64,000 nucleotides of DNA from Oligoflexia bacterium (GTDB lineage Bacteria > Bdellovibrionota > Bacteriovoracia > Bacteriovoracales > Bacteriovoracaceae): positions 185,596-249,595 of the forward strand of contig JADFZW010000004.1 in NCBI GenBank assembly GCA_015232355.1. The letters run 5' to 3'. Below are positions 25,864 to 34,670 of this stretch, in pieces. Every line of letters starts with the position of its first letter. Within the stretch, counting starts at the first letter, position 1. The notes beneath the pieces were generated by a model that worked only from the letters and a program-made list of their open reading frames with translations, was not told the origin of the DNA and made no database searches. The position numbers and the translations under genes are program-made.

Positions 25864-27311
25864 GATCTTCATATATATCTTCCATCTATTTATTACTTGT
25901 AGTATACATTTTTATTGTTTACATATTTTCACTATCTTTTGCATCTCAATTAAACATTGATGATAACGATAATTATAACCATAATGATAATGATGATGAT
26001 GATTATTCATACACTAATAACGAAAATATAAATACTATAAATTCATTACTTAAAAAAAAATTTTCCTTAAATATTCAGGAAGCAAGCTTAAATGATGTTT
26101 TTATCCTTTTGGCCGAAAAAGCAGATTTAAAACTTACAACAGAAGAAATATTAACTGAAAAAGTTAACTATAATTTTAGCAAAATTACACTTTTTGATGC
26201 TTTAAAAAAAATTACAAAAGATCGTGGTCTACTTTATTCTCTTAAAAATAGAACTTTAAGAATATATAAAAATAACACTTCTATATTAACAAAAGATACT
26301 GATATAAGTAAGGTAGGTCGAAATATTAGCAGTAACCACGAATCTAATATCATCTCTTCTCCTAAAATTGAAATGAGGCACTTTACACTAAATTTTTTAA
26401 ACAGTAGAGATGTTAAAGAACGAATTTCACCACTACTTTCGGCAGATGATAAAATCATAAATGATGAATCTACAAATTCATTACTCTTTTATGGTCGAAA
26501 AGAAACAGAAACAAAAATAAATTTATTTATTGATAGTTTTGATAAAATGCCTACGCAAATATTAATTGAAGCACAAATTGTTGAAATCACCAAAAGTAAA
26601 TCACGAGAACTAGGAGTTTCTTTTGGAAATTCTACTGGTAATAACCTTTCAGTAAACTTTTCAGGTAAAACATCTAAAGAACCTAATTTTGGACTTGGTT
26701 TAAAATTTGGTGTTATTGATGGTGGTGCTTTACAATTAAATTTGGCGGCAGCTGAAGCATCTGGCGACGCTAAAATAATTTCCAGACCAAATGTCGTTAC
26801 AATAAACAACGTGGCCGCTAATATTAAAAGTGGAATCACTTATCATGTTAAAACCTTAACCTCTCAATCAACACAACCTTCAACTGGTTCTTCTTCTGGA
26901 ACATCCAGTGCTGCCATTGCAGGTGGAATTCAAGCAATAACCGCTGGACTTGAGTTACAAGTTCTCCCTACGACAATGGGAGATAATCAAGTTAAATTAA
27001 AAATTGATGTAACTAATAGTGAACCAGAAGAGAGTAGCACAGTAGATGGCATTCCTGGTATAATAGACAATCATGCTGAAACTACAGTTATTATTAAAAA
27101 TAATCAAACTGCCACCTTGGCCGGTCTTATAAAAAATACCAGAGGTAATAGTAAAAATGGAACTCCTATATTATCAGAAATACCATTTTTGGGTTGGCTA
27201 TTTAAAAATACTCTAGAAACTAAAAAAGATACTGAACTTCTAATCTTTATTACTCCACACTTGATAAGTAATAATTCTTATCCCTCTCCAACTCCTTCAA
27301 ATCTAAAGTAA
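25860..27311 (+). CDS. mshL: MshL/PilQ-type secretin
   Basis: A 483-aa outer-membrane channel subunit. A signal peptide is followed by an Asp/Asn/Tyr-rich low-complexity stretch (~38-60), an STN-like N0 domain (~66-125), an N1-type domain (~160-220: FLNSRDVKERISPLLSADDKI) and the secretin core (~225-475). The core has ILIEAQIVEITKSKSRELGVS, AKIISRPNVVTINN and SEIPFLGWLFKN. The short length matches MshL rather than GspD, because N2 and N3 repeats are absent. Confidence 0.92.
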   Translation: MRSSYISSIYLLLVVYIFIVYIFSLSFASQLNIDDNDNYNHNDNDDDDYSYTNNENINTINSLLKKKFSLNIQEASLNDVFILLAEKADLKLTTEEILTEKVNYNFSKITLFDALKKITKDRGLLYSLKNRTLRIYKNNTSILTKDTDISKVGRNISSNHESNIISSPKIEMRHFTLNFLNSRDVKERISPLLSADDKIINDESTNSLLFYGRKETETKINLFIDSFDKMPTQILIEAQIVEITKSKSRELGVSFGNSTGNNLSVNFSGKTSKEPNFGLGLKFGVIDGGALQLNLAAAEASGDAKIISRPNVVTINNVAANIKSGITYHVKTLTSQSTQPSTGSSSGTSSAAIAGGIQAITAGLELQVLPTTMGDNQVKLKIDVTNSEPEESSTVDGIPGIIDNHAETTVIIKNNQTATLAGLIKNTRGNSKNGTPILSEIPFLGWLFKNTLETKKDTELLIFITPHLISNNSYPSPTPSNLK

Positions 27312-27322
27312 TTGGTGGAATT

Positions 27323-29203
27323 ATGGGTGATGATAAAACAAACACTAATTTAAAGAAAAAATCATTTCAAGATATTTATATCGAAATGGGTGTAATCTCT
27401 AAAGATGAAATGGATAAGGCATTAGAAAAATCAAAAAAGGATCGAAAAAAAATATCAAACTATCTACTAGAGAATAAAATAATTAACAATAAACAATTTG
27501 CACAAGCTTCGGCCATTCATTATAATTTGCAATTTAAAGATTTACACGATGTAATTCCTTCAGAAGCAGCATATTCTCAGTTGCCATATGAATTTGCACA
27601 TAAAAATTGCATTCTTCCTTTTGAGTTAGAAGGAAATATTTTAAAACTTATAGTTCATGATCCAATCAGCATTATGAGCATAGGTCCAATAAAAAAAACT
27701 ATAAAATATGATTACATCGTATTTATTGGTGTTCAAAATGAAATTCTTGATCACATAGAAAAGTGTTACAAAAAAAAGGTTGTCAGTCGATTAATTACTA
27801 CCGATATATTCACAAATAAAATTAAAACTACTCATTTTGATAAACAATCTTCAATTTTAAGCACATCAACATCAGCATCAGCATCAATATCAAAAGACTC
27901 ATCATTATCAACTTCTAACAATAAAAATCAAGTAACAGTACAAACAAATAAAACTGATGAAAATGAATCAATCACTCTTATTTTGAATAAAATTATTGAA
28001 AGGGCCATAATTCATAAATCTAGTGATATCCATATTGAACCAGATAATGAAAAATTAAGAGTGAGAGAAAGAATCGATGGAATACTACATGAAAGAGAAA
28101 TCTTTCCTTTAGAATTTCATATTTTAATTATATCTCGAATTAAGGTAATGGCCAATTTAGATATTGCTGAAAAAAGAATTTCTCAAGATGGACGCTTTAA
28201 CTATGTTTTCAAAGAATGCTCAGTTGATTTTCGTGTTTCTACTCTTCCTACCGTTAAAGGTGAAAAAGTAGTATTACGTTTACTCGATAAGGGAAACTTG
28301 AGAATGAATTTAGATGAATTAGATATTCAAAATGAAATGCTAGTTGATATCAAAAAAATATTACATGACCCTCATGGAATCATTTTAGTTACAGGCCCAA
28401 CTGGTAGTGGTAAAACCACAACAGTTTATTCCATGCTTAATTATATAAATGATATTGAGGAAAATATTATCACTGTTGAGGATCCAGTAGAATATCAATT
28501 TCCTGTTGTAAATCAAGTACAAGTTAATACCAAAGTTGGTCTAACATTTCCTGTAATTTTACGAACAATTTTACGACAAGATCCTGACGTTATAATGATT
28601 GGTGAGATTCGCGACCGAGAAACTGCCGATATTGCTATCCGTGCGGCCCTTACAGGTCATTTAGTTATTTCCACATTACACACTAATGATTCATTAAAAG
28701 CAATAGATCGTTTAATTGATATAGGAATAGAACCATATTTGATTGTTTCATCTCTTCTTGGTATCGTTTCACAAAGATTAATTCGTAGGTTATGTCCTCA
28801 CTGTAAGGAAATTGAAGATAGAATCGAAAAATTTAATCTCTTACCTTATCGTTCTACTAAAATTGATTATAAAAATAAAATTTTCAAACATAATGGTTGT
28901 GAAAAGTGTTATCACACAGGATATTTAGGTCGAATGGCAATTTATGAACTTTTACTTCCTACTACTGACATTGGACGGGCCATAAAAAATCGTTCAAATA
29001 TAGAAGAATTATATTTAATAGCTAAAAAGTGTGGTTTTAAAACAATTCAAGAAAATGCATTATCTTGCCTTTTAGATGGTCTCACTACTATTGATGAATT
29101 AATAGGCGCTATAGGAACCAGTAATCCATACGAATCAGCTATTAATGAAAATACTTCTTATCCTTCTACTACTAATACTAATAATAAAAAAGGAGATACA
29201 TGA
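27323..29203 (+). CDS. mshE: GspE/MshE-type assembly ATPase
   Basis: A 626-aa hexameric ATPase powering pilus or pseudopilus extension. It has a GspE N-terminal domain (~10-160) and a Ser/Thr/Ala repeat linker (~170-200). The ATPase core has Walker A GPTGSGKTTT at ~358, Walker B VIMIGEIRDRETADIA and the His box STLHTND. A CxxC pair (CPHCK and CEKCYHTGYLGR) forms the zinc site typical of extension ATPases. It follows the secretin by 11 bp and overlaps the vWA-like gene by 4 nt. Confidence 0.93.
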   Translation: MGDDKTNTNLKKKSFQDIYIEMGVISKDEMDKALEKSKKDRKKISNYLLENKIINNKQFAQASAIHYNLQFKDLHDVIPSEAAYSQLPYEFAHKNCILPFELEGNILKLIVHDPISIMSIGPIKKTIKYDYIVFIGVQNEILDHIEKCYKKKVVSRLITTDIFTNKIKTTHFDKQSSILSTSTSASASISKDSSLSTSNNKNQVTVQTNKTDENESITLILNKIIERAIIHKSSDIHIEPDNEKLRVRERIDGILHEREIFPLEFHILIISRIKVMANLDIAEKRISQDGRFNYVFKECSVDFRVSTLPTVKGEKVVLRLLDKGNLRMNLDELDIQNEMLVDIKKILHDPHGIILVTGPTGSGKTTTVYSMLNYINDIEENIITVEDPVEYQFPVVNQVQVNTKVGLTFPVILRTILRQDPDVIMIGEIRDRETADIAIRAALTGHLVISTLHTNDSLKAIDRLIDIGIEPYLIVSSLLGIVSQRLIRRLCPHCKEIEDRIEKFNLLPYRSTKIDYKNKIFKHNGCEKCYHTGYLGRMAIYELLLPTTDIGRAIKNRSNIEELYLIAKKCGFKTIQENALSCLLDGLTTIDELIGAIGTSNPYESAINENTSYPSTTNTNNKKGDT

Positions 29204-30444
29204 ACATGAGATTCTTTAAAATAATTTTTGTTTCTTTTATTTATTTTAATATATTTTTAAATTCCTCTTCAGCACAAACTAAAGATCTTATGATTATTTT
29301 TAGCAACTCTACACTTAGTAATCTTAATAGTAGTAAAGTTATTGTTAAATCTCTTTTCGAATCTTTTTTAAAAATTGATAAATTTTCAAAAATATCATTA
29401 CTTACTTATGATGATAGAATTTATAAACGAATTGATTTTCAATTAAATAATCTAGATAATTTAAACGATCTAAATATTATAAATGCACAAATTGATGGTA
29501 TCTTACCTGGAAATAATTTTATTGATTTGGATCGTCCAGCAAAATATTTAACAGAAATGAAAGTATCGCAAAATGATTATTTTGTGATATTCATTAGTAA
29601 TGGTTTACAAATAATAACAGATGAAAAAAAACTTTTACTAAGTGAAAAAATAATTCGTGATCCCAGGTACCATTCATTAAATGAAGTTTATACTCAAATG
29701 CAGTCAACACAAACATCGATCGCTGATACTTTCAATAAAATATCATTGAAATATATTTCAAAAAATGAATCTCTTTTTTTTAATCAGGCACATAAGCTGA
29801 AAGAAATTTTTGCTAATAACTTAATTGTCATAGATACTTCTGGCAAATCACAGCTATTACAACGTTGGAGTACGGTAGCACAAGCACAATACCTGCCATT
29901 TGAATTTCCTGAAAACAATAATTATAATGATTCTATGGAAATAAACAAACTAACTAACAAAATATTATCTTTATTACATCTAAAAACAAGTGTTGATACG
30001 AAATTTGAAAAACAAATAAATAGTAAATCCACTCTATATAACTCTGAATTACCCTCTTTTGAATTACTTAAATCCAATAATATATTTATATTAATATCAA
30101 TATTGATATCAATATTGATATTTTTTGTAATAGTATTTTGTTTTATTCTTTTAAAAAGAACTCACCAACTCTCCGCAAAATTTGATACCTTGAGAAAACA
30201 ACAAGATTTATTAGTTAATGATGAGATATCAAAATTAGATACATACTTAAATACTTATATTGATAAATATGTTCATGAAAAATCAAAAATAATCTTAAAA
30301 AACAATGCTCTAACAATTCAAGAAGAAACAATAAATATAATTAATAATGAAATAAAAAGATCTTTATCTAATGATACCATAGCAGTTAATGATAAAAAGC
30401 AATCATCTAATGATGTGTTTGAAAAATTTCTTAGTAGTTTATAA
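29200..30444 (+). CDS. Pilus-linked membrane protein with vWA-like periplasmic domain
   Basis: A 414-aa protein not known to me from standard Msh or type II clusters. A signal peptide (~1-25, ending SSAQ) is followed by a Rossmann/vWA-like region (~27-240). That region shows DLMIIFSNSTLSN where a MIDAS DxSxS would be (Asp replaced by Asn), then KFSKISLLTYDDRIY and YFVIFISNG. A long transmembrane helix (~290-312) and a cytoplasmic coiled coil of ~100 residues follow. It overlaps mshE by 4 nt, so it is part of the operon, and is convergent with the CheY-like gene 12 bp away. A link between a periplasmic event and the ATPase is a reasonable guess. Confidence 0.7.
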   Translation: MNMRFFKIIFVSFIYFNIFLNSSSAQTKDLMIIFSNSTLSNLNSSKVIVKSLFESFLKIDKFSKISLLTYDDRIYKRIDFQLNNLDNLNDLNIINAQIDGILPGNNFIDLDRPAKYLTEMKVSQNDYFVIFISNGLQIITDEKKLLLSEKIIRDPRYHSLNEVYTQMQSTQTSIADTFNKISLKYISKNESLFFNQAHKLKEIFANNLIVIDTSGKSQLLQRWSTVAQAQYLPFEFPENNNYNDSMEINKLTNKILSLLHLKTSVDTKFEKQINSKSTLYNSELPSFELLKSNNIFILISILISILIFFVIVFCFILLKRTHQLSAKFDTLRKQQDLLVNDEISKLDTYLNTYIDKYVHEKSKIILKNNALTIQEETINIINNEIKRSLSNDTIAVNDKKQSSNDVFEKFLSSL

Positions 30445-30456
30445 ATGATAATGTTA

Positions 30457-30840
30457 TTATTTATTAATAAAAATAGATTTTACAATAGATTCAATATCTG
30501 TTTGAAATTTAGTTTTATCGAGAATATAAATATTTTCAATATTTTTTAATAATGGAATTACTTCATCCACAAAACCTGTGCAAAGTATAATAGGTGTTTG
30601 AATATTTAAATTTTTTTGTTCCCTTAATGATTTAATCATTAAAACCCCATTCATGATCGGCATACTATAATCTACAATAATTAAATCAAATTTCATGTTT
30701 TGTCCTTGTTGCAATCCCTCCAATCCATTAGATGAAAACACAACAGAACATTCAAAACTCTCTTCTAGATAATCCTTAATTAACTCTTGTATAAGAAGTT
30801 CATCATCTACAATAAGAACAGAGTATTTATTCATATCCAT
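30457..30840 (-). CDS. Single-domain CheY-like response regulator
   Basis: A 127-aa receiver with no output domain. The acidic pair is in LIVDDE, the phospho-acceptor Asp in IIVDYSMPIMNG, the conserved Thr in ILCTGF and the Lys in ILDKTKF, so all key residues are present. It is the last gene of the minus-strand pilin operon, 67 bp after the PilC-like gene. Control of pilus activity by phosphorylation is inferred from position. Confidence 0.88.
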   Translation of the reverse strand: MDMNKYSVLIVDDELLIQELIKDYLEESFECSVVFSSNGLEGLQQGQNMKFDLIIVDYSMPIMNGVLMIKSLREQKNLNIQTPIILCTGFVDEVIPLLKNIENIYILDKTKFQTDIESIVKSIFINK

Positions 30841-30907
30841 TCCTTTATTAAAATTGATATTTTTTTTCAGGCCCTAAGGTAATTTTAAATACTTATCTTT
30901 TTAAATT

Positions 30908-32131
30908 TCATACTCGTTTTACTGCCATCGACATCCTCCACATAGGCATAAATACTGATAATGCCAGAATTAATACAATCGTAAATATAAGTATCAAAAA
31001 CAGTGGCTCTAACATTTTCGTTAAATTACTTATTTTATAATCTATTTGTAAACGATAATAACTCGCAATTTTATTTAGAACTACCTCTATACTTCCAGTT
31101 TCTTCACCAACTGAAATCATATTAACAACAAGAGGTGGAAAATTTTTACATTCCTGTAACGCTGTTTTTATACTTTTACCAGACTCAACAGAAACAACTG
31201 CCTGAGTAATTTCGTCGGCAATAACTTCATTAGTTGTAGTTTCTTTTACTATCTTTAAACTTTGAACCAAAGTCATACCACTTTTTAATAATAACTCCAA
31301 GATTTTACAAAATGAATTCATCTCAATTTGTAACAAAAGAAGTCCAATAAAAGGCATTCGAAATGAAAATTTATACCAATATTTTTTAAAAATTTCTTTA
31401 ATAGTTGCAAAGTAATAAAAAAATAATCCAGAAATTACTAACTCTAAAATAATAAAATAGGGGGACATTAGCATAGATGAAAACTTAATCATTAATTGAG
31501 TAACAAAAGGTAGATCAATTTTAAAATTATCATAAAATCCTTTCATCTTTGGAATAATCACAAAAACCACAATAACAAATATAAAACCTATAAAAATAAT
31601 GACTAGCTTTGGATAAAACAGTGCTGATTTAATTTTAGTTCTATTTTCAGCTTTAATTTCAGTAATTTCACAAATTCTATCAAATATTGCTTCTAATTCT
31701 CCTGACATTTCACCAGCTTTAATAAGTCCAATAAAACTTTTATCAAAAATATCCGGATATTTGGCCAAGGCATAATTAAATTCTTTTCCTTCAGAAATAT
31801 CGGCCATACAAGATTTAACAACTCCTTTTAAAATAGAATTTTCAGTCTGATCAAAAATAAATTGTAATCCTTTCAAAATTGGCATTCTAACTGAGTAAAT
31901 TAGTTGCAATTGTCTATTAAACATCAATTGTTCTTCAAGACTAACTTTTGGTTTAAAGACTGAAATTTTTTTTATTAAATCTAATTTTACATCAAATGAT
32001 TTTTTTATTTCAATAATAATAAGACCATTTTGTAATAAAATAGATCTTCCATTATTTAAATCAGATGCATTTATTTCACCAACAATTAATTTTCCTTGTT
32101 TATCTCTGGCCTTGTATTTATATTTTGGCAT
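30908..32131 (-). CDS. mshG: GspF/PilC/MshG-type inner-membrane platform protein
   Basis: A 407-aa polytopic protein starting MPKYKYKARDKQGKLIVGEI, the standard PilC/GspF opening. Two T2SSF repeats follow: ~70-190 with FIGLIKAGEMSGELEAIFDRI, and ~270-400 with VVNMISVGEETGSIEVVLNKIA. There are three membrane helices. It is the platform on which the MshE ATPase acts. It is encoded on the strand opposite mshE, 57 bp downstream of the last pseudopilin gene. Confidence 0.92.
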   Translation of the reverse strand: MPKYKYKARDKQGKLIVGEINASDLNNGRSILLQNGLIIIEIKKSFDVKLDLIKKISVFKPKVSLEEQLMFNRQLQLIYSVRMPILKGLQFIFDQTENSILKGVVKSCMADISEGKEFNYALAKYPDIFDKSFIGLIKAGEMSGELEAIFDRICEITEIKAENRTKIKSALFYPKLVIIFIGFIFVIVVFVIIPKMKGFYDNFKIDLPFVTQLMIKFSSMLMSPYFIILELVISGLFFYYFATIKEIFKKYWYKFSFRMPFIGLLLLQIEMNSFCKILELLLKSGMTLVQSLKIVKETTTNEVIADEITQAVVSVESGKSIKTALQECKNFPPLVVNMISVGEETGSIEVVLNKIASYYRLQIDYKISNLTKMLEPLFLILIFTIVLILALSVFMPMWRMSMAVKRV

Positions 32132-32188
32132 AAAATGAACTCTTTAAAAAAACGATACTAATTACAATTACTAAAATAACTAAATTAA

Positions 32189-33028
32189 CTATGGTGGATT
32201 TATATTAAATGTATTTGTTGGAATAACAAAATTACTTCGATCAACTGTAATAATTGCTGGGCCTAATGTTTTTGTAGGGGCAGTTGCATTTGGAATAAAT
32301 ACTTTAACCGAATGTACCCCTAATGGAATATTACTAAAGCTAAAATATCCATTAGCGGCCGGGGCAATATTTTTTTGAACAGTTTTTAAAGCTCCACTTC
32401 CATCTGGATAATAAATTTCTATCGTGGCCGTACCACTTGTGTATGGTCCTGCTCCATCAGAGATAAAACCATTAACTTGCGACCAAATAAGAGACAAAGG
32501 AGCATTAATACTAATATCTTGATTAAGTCCAGTTCCTCCTGCCACTCCATCGCCACCATAACTTGTGATAGTAACTCCATTAGCATCAACACTATAAACA
32601 TAATTATTATTCCAAGCATCCTTTGAATAATCAGCTCCAGGATTATTCACAGTCAAGTAAGGTCCATTCCATCCATAAGCAATACGAACAACACTATTAA
32701 TCGTCCATATAGGAAGACCAGGATTTGTAATCAGAGCAGAAATACCTTGAGCATTTGTTGGAACATCACCAATATCTCCAAGGTATCCAAAATGAGTTCT
32801 TTTTCCAAATTCTATTAGATCAGGATCACCTACTAAAGCATTTCTCATTTCCTTAAGTGATTTAACTGTTACTCCAAAGCGATCTTCTTTAAGAGAATCA
32901 TCTAGCATAGAAATACCAGCAACTGATAAAATTCCAATTAAAACCATCGTCATTGCAACTTCAATTAAAGTATAACCTTTTTTGTAATATTTTTTATTTT
33001 TACTATTAAATATTTCTAACAATATCAT
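32189..33028 (-). CDS. GspG-like pseudopilin with C-terminal beta-sandwich-like domain
   Basis: About 279 aa. The prepilin cleavage site is KKG|YTLIEV. The GspG-type core has WNGPYL, KDAWNNNYVYS and a canonical calcium-loop-like SYGGDGVAGGTGLNQDI. A further ~105 residues (SQVNGFISDG, IEIYYPDGSG, GYFSFSNIPLGVHSVKVF) read like a carboxypeptidase-regulatory/Ig-type beta domain. The start at 33028 is chosen by analogy with the junction before it, where the same GTGG...ATGC.GATGA arrangement occurs; ATG 33034 and GTG 33058 are alternatives. The gene overlaps the end of the preceding pseudopilin gene. The extra domain could be exposed at a pilus tip. Confidence 0.78.
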   Translation of the reverse strand: MILLEIFNSKNKKYYKKGYTLIEVAMTMVLIGILSVAGISMLDDSLKEDRFGVTVKSLKEMRNALVGDPDLIEFGKRTHFGYLGDIGDVPTNAQGISALITNPGLPIWTINSVVRIAYGWNGPYLTVNNPGADYSKDAWNNNYVYSVDANGVTITSYGGDGVAGGTGLNQDISINAPLSLIWSQVNGFISDGAGPYTSGTATIEIYYPDGSGALKTVQKNIAPAANGYFSFSNIPLGVHSVKVFIPNATAPTKTLGPAIITVDRSNFVIPTNTFNINPP

Positions 33029-33446
33029 CAGCATCACCACAAATTTGATTTGGTCCACAGCTTTTCAATATATTTCCTATTAATTGAAAAGTATTTTTCC
33101 ATCCATCTTCTTTAAACTCATTGCTATTTTGTATAAAATAATTATGAATGTATGGGCCACACCATCCTGAAAGTTTTTTATTAACAGTATCAATTACACA
33201 AGGAGTACCATCACTTGTTAGTAAATAATCCAAGGAAGTAGGAGTAATCCCTCTATCGGCCCTATAAAGTATAATCGCCTGTTCAATACGATTCATTTTT
33301 ATAATTGTTTTATTACTATTATTCCCATGCCAAATAGGTGATAACACCAACACAACACCTGAACAAGCAATTCCAATACTGATCACTATCATCATGACTG
33401 CCATAAAAGTAAAACCTTTTTGCTCAGAGATTAATAGTAATGTCAT
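33006..33446 (-). CDS. GspG-like pseudopilin with cysteine-loop C-terminus
   Basis: About 146 aa from the ATG at 33446 (33452 also possible), overlapping the end of the upstream pseudopilin gene. The prepilin site is EQKG|FTFMAV, with Met at the position usually held by Ile and Ala at +5 in place of the usual Glu, which is notable because Glu5 is needed for normal pilin docking. WCGPYI and EDGWKNTFQLI follow. The end SCGPNQICGDADDI resembles the GspG calcium loop with two cysteines added. It may be a minor pseudopilin with a special position. Confidence 0.72.
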   Translation of the reverse strand: MTLLLISEQKGFTFMAVMMIVISIGIACSGVVLVLSPIWHGNNSNKTIIKMNRIEQAIILYRADRGITPTSLDYLLTSDGTPCVIDTVNKKLSGWCGPYIHNYFIQNSNEFKEDGWKNTFQLIGNILKSCGPNQICGDADDIVRNI

Positions 33447-33900
33447 CGGCATTTCCACAAGTTGTATCTGGACCACAACTACTAATGGTTTTAGCAATAG
33501 AATCATATTGAAACAAAATTCCCCAAGCATCTTTTTTCCAATTAGGATCTGTAGTTGAAAGATATGGACCACGCCAACCTTTTTTAGTGAAAGGATTATA
33601 AATTGGATACGCTCCTTGATTTACAAGCTCATCTAACGTTAGAGGAAGATTTCCAGTATTTAATTCAAAACCATAATTAAGATGAGTGCCATTACCTTTT
33701 AATGAAGTATCTCCTTTAATTGCATTTTTAATTTCTATCATTCTACTTCTGGTTATCACTGATTTTGCATCATCCTTAAAATCAATTATTTGAGGAATTA
33801 TAACTACTGATAGAATACCAATTAAGACCATCACTTGAGTTAACTCAATAAGTGTAAATCCTCTATCCTCTATATATGACAAATACGACGTAATAATCAT
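33424..33900 (-). CDS. GspG-like pseudopilin with cysteine-loop C-terminus
   Basis: A 158-aa prepilin. It has a short leader, cleavage site DRG|FTLIEL with the usual Glu5, a hydrophobic helix, then KGWRGPYLSTTDPNWKKDAWGILFQYDS, the GspG core. The end SCGPDTTCGNADDI matches the GspG DI-terminated calcium loop but holds two cysteines. It overlaps the following pseudopilin gene by 23 nt and lies 28 bp after the MshA-like pilin gene. Confidence 0.82.
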   Translation of the reverse strand: MIITSYLSYIEDRGFTLIELTQVMVLIGILSVVIIPQIIDFKDDAKSVITRSRMIEIKNAIKGDTSLKGNGTHLNYGFELNTGNLPLTLDELVNQGAYPIYNPFTKKGWRGPYLSTTDPNWKKDAWGILFQYDSIAKTISSCGPDTTCGNADDITINL

Positions 33901-33928
33901 TTTAATAACTTTATCGTAACCTTTAAAA

Positions 33929-34507
33929 TTAAAGCTGATTTACACCATTAGCAGAGTCGGCCCAGAAATCTCCGGTTGCAGGGTTGTAGCACCAGTTTCC
34001 AGCAAAAACTGCAGTTCCAGCACAACTAACTGTTGCAACTCTTGGAGTAGTACAACCTGTACCTGCACAAGCAGCGATTGTTGCCAGTGTTCCCCAAGGA
34101 TTTTTAGGAAAACCAGTCGAGAGAAATACTCTATCAGAGGCATTTGGTACTTGAGCAACAGTACATGAAGTAGGTGTTATATTATTAGCAGTTAGGTCTG
34201 CTAATACAGGCCAGGCACTTCCTAACTTTCCACAACGAACTACCATATTTACTTTTTGATTTGCGATTGCTGTTCTTATAGAACCAAGTGCTCCTGATGT
34301 TGCTGCATTTTTAGCATCTGCCTGAAAATCGACGAACTGAGGAATCGCAACCAATGCTAAAATTGATACCAATAAAACAACCATCAAAATTTCAATCAGA
34401 GTAAAACCCTTATCATTTTTTACAAACTGACTCTTTTTAAAAGCAAAAAGAAATGAAAATGATAAAAGTAATATAATACAAGAATAAGCAATATTAAATG
34501 AACGCAT
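33929..34507 (-). CDS. mshA: MshA-like major type IV pilin with unusual hydrophobic leader
   Basis: A 192-aa prepilin. The cleavage site is NDKG|FTLIEI, followed by MVVLLVSILALVAIPQFVDFQADAKNAAT, given here in part only as the MshA-like helix. The C-terminal globular part has six or more cysteines. The leader is 34 residues long and includes a hydrophobic stretch (CIILLLSFSFLFAF), longer than type IVa leaders of 6-15 residues. No in-frame ATG, GTG or TTG lies nearer the cleavage site, and AGGGGGA sits just before ATG 34507, so the long form is supported. It is the first gene of the pilin operon. Confidence 0.82.
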   Translation of the reverse strand: MRSFNIAYSCIILLLSFSFLFAFKKSQFVKNDKGFTLIEILMVVLLVSILALVAIPQFVDFQADAKNAATSGALGSIRTAIANQKVNMVVRCGKLGSAWPVLADLTANNITPTSCTVAQVPNASDRVFLSTGFPKNPWGTLATIAACAGTGCTTPRVATVSCAGTAVFAGNWCYNPATGDFWADSANGVNQL

Positions 34508-34670
34508 CTTTCCCCCTATGAATATTGTATAATAATAATAATTTTATTTTATAATTATATTTTATCTCATCAAAGGAATTAAATGTAGTAGTAATAAAAA
34601 TAATAAATCACAGACAAAAAAAGTCAGTTTTAAGTTTGAATCTGCACGTTTCTATCAATTGTACGGATTT
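34508..34670. other. Intergenic leader of the pilin operon
   Basis: 163 bp, very AT-rich near the pilin gene. It presumably holds the pilin promoter on the minus strand. No clear sigma-54 or sigma-28 element is found. A GC-richer patch near 34640-34660 (GCACGTTTC, TTGTACGG) has a partial likeness to 63890-63940. Confidence 0.35.
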
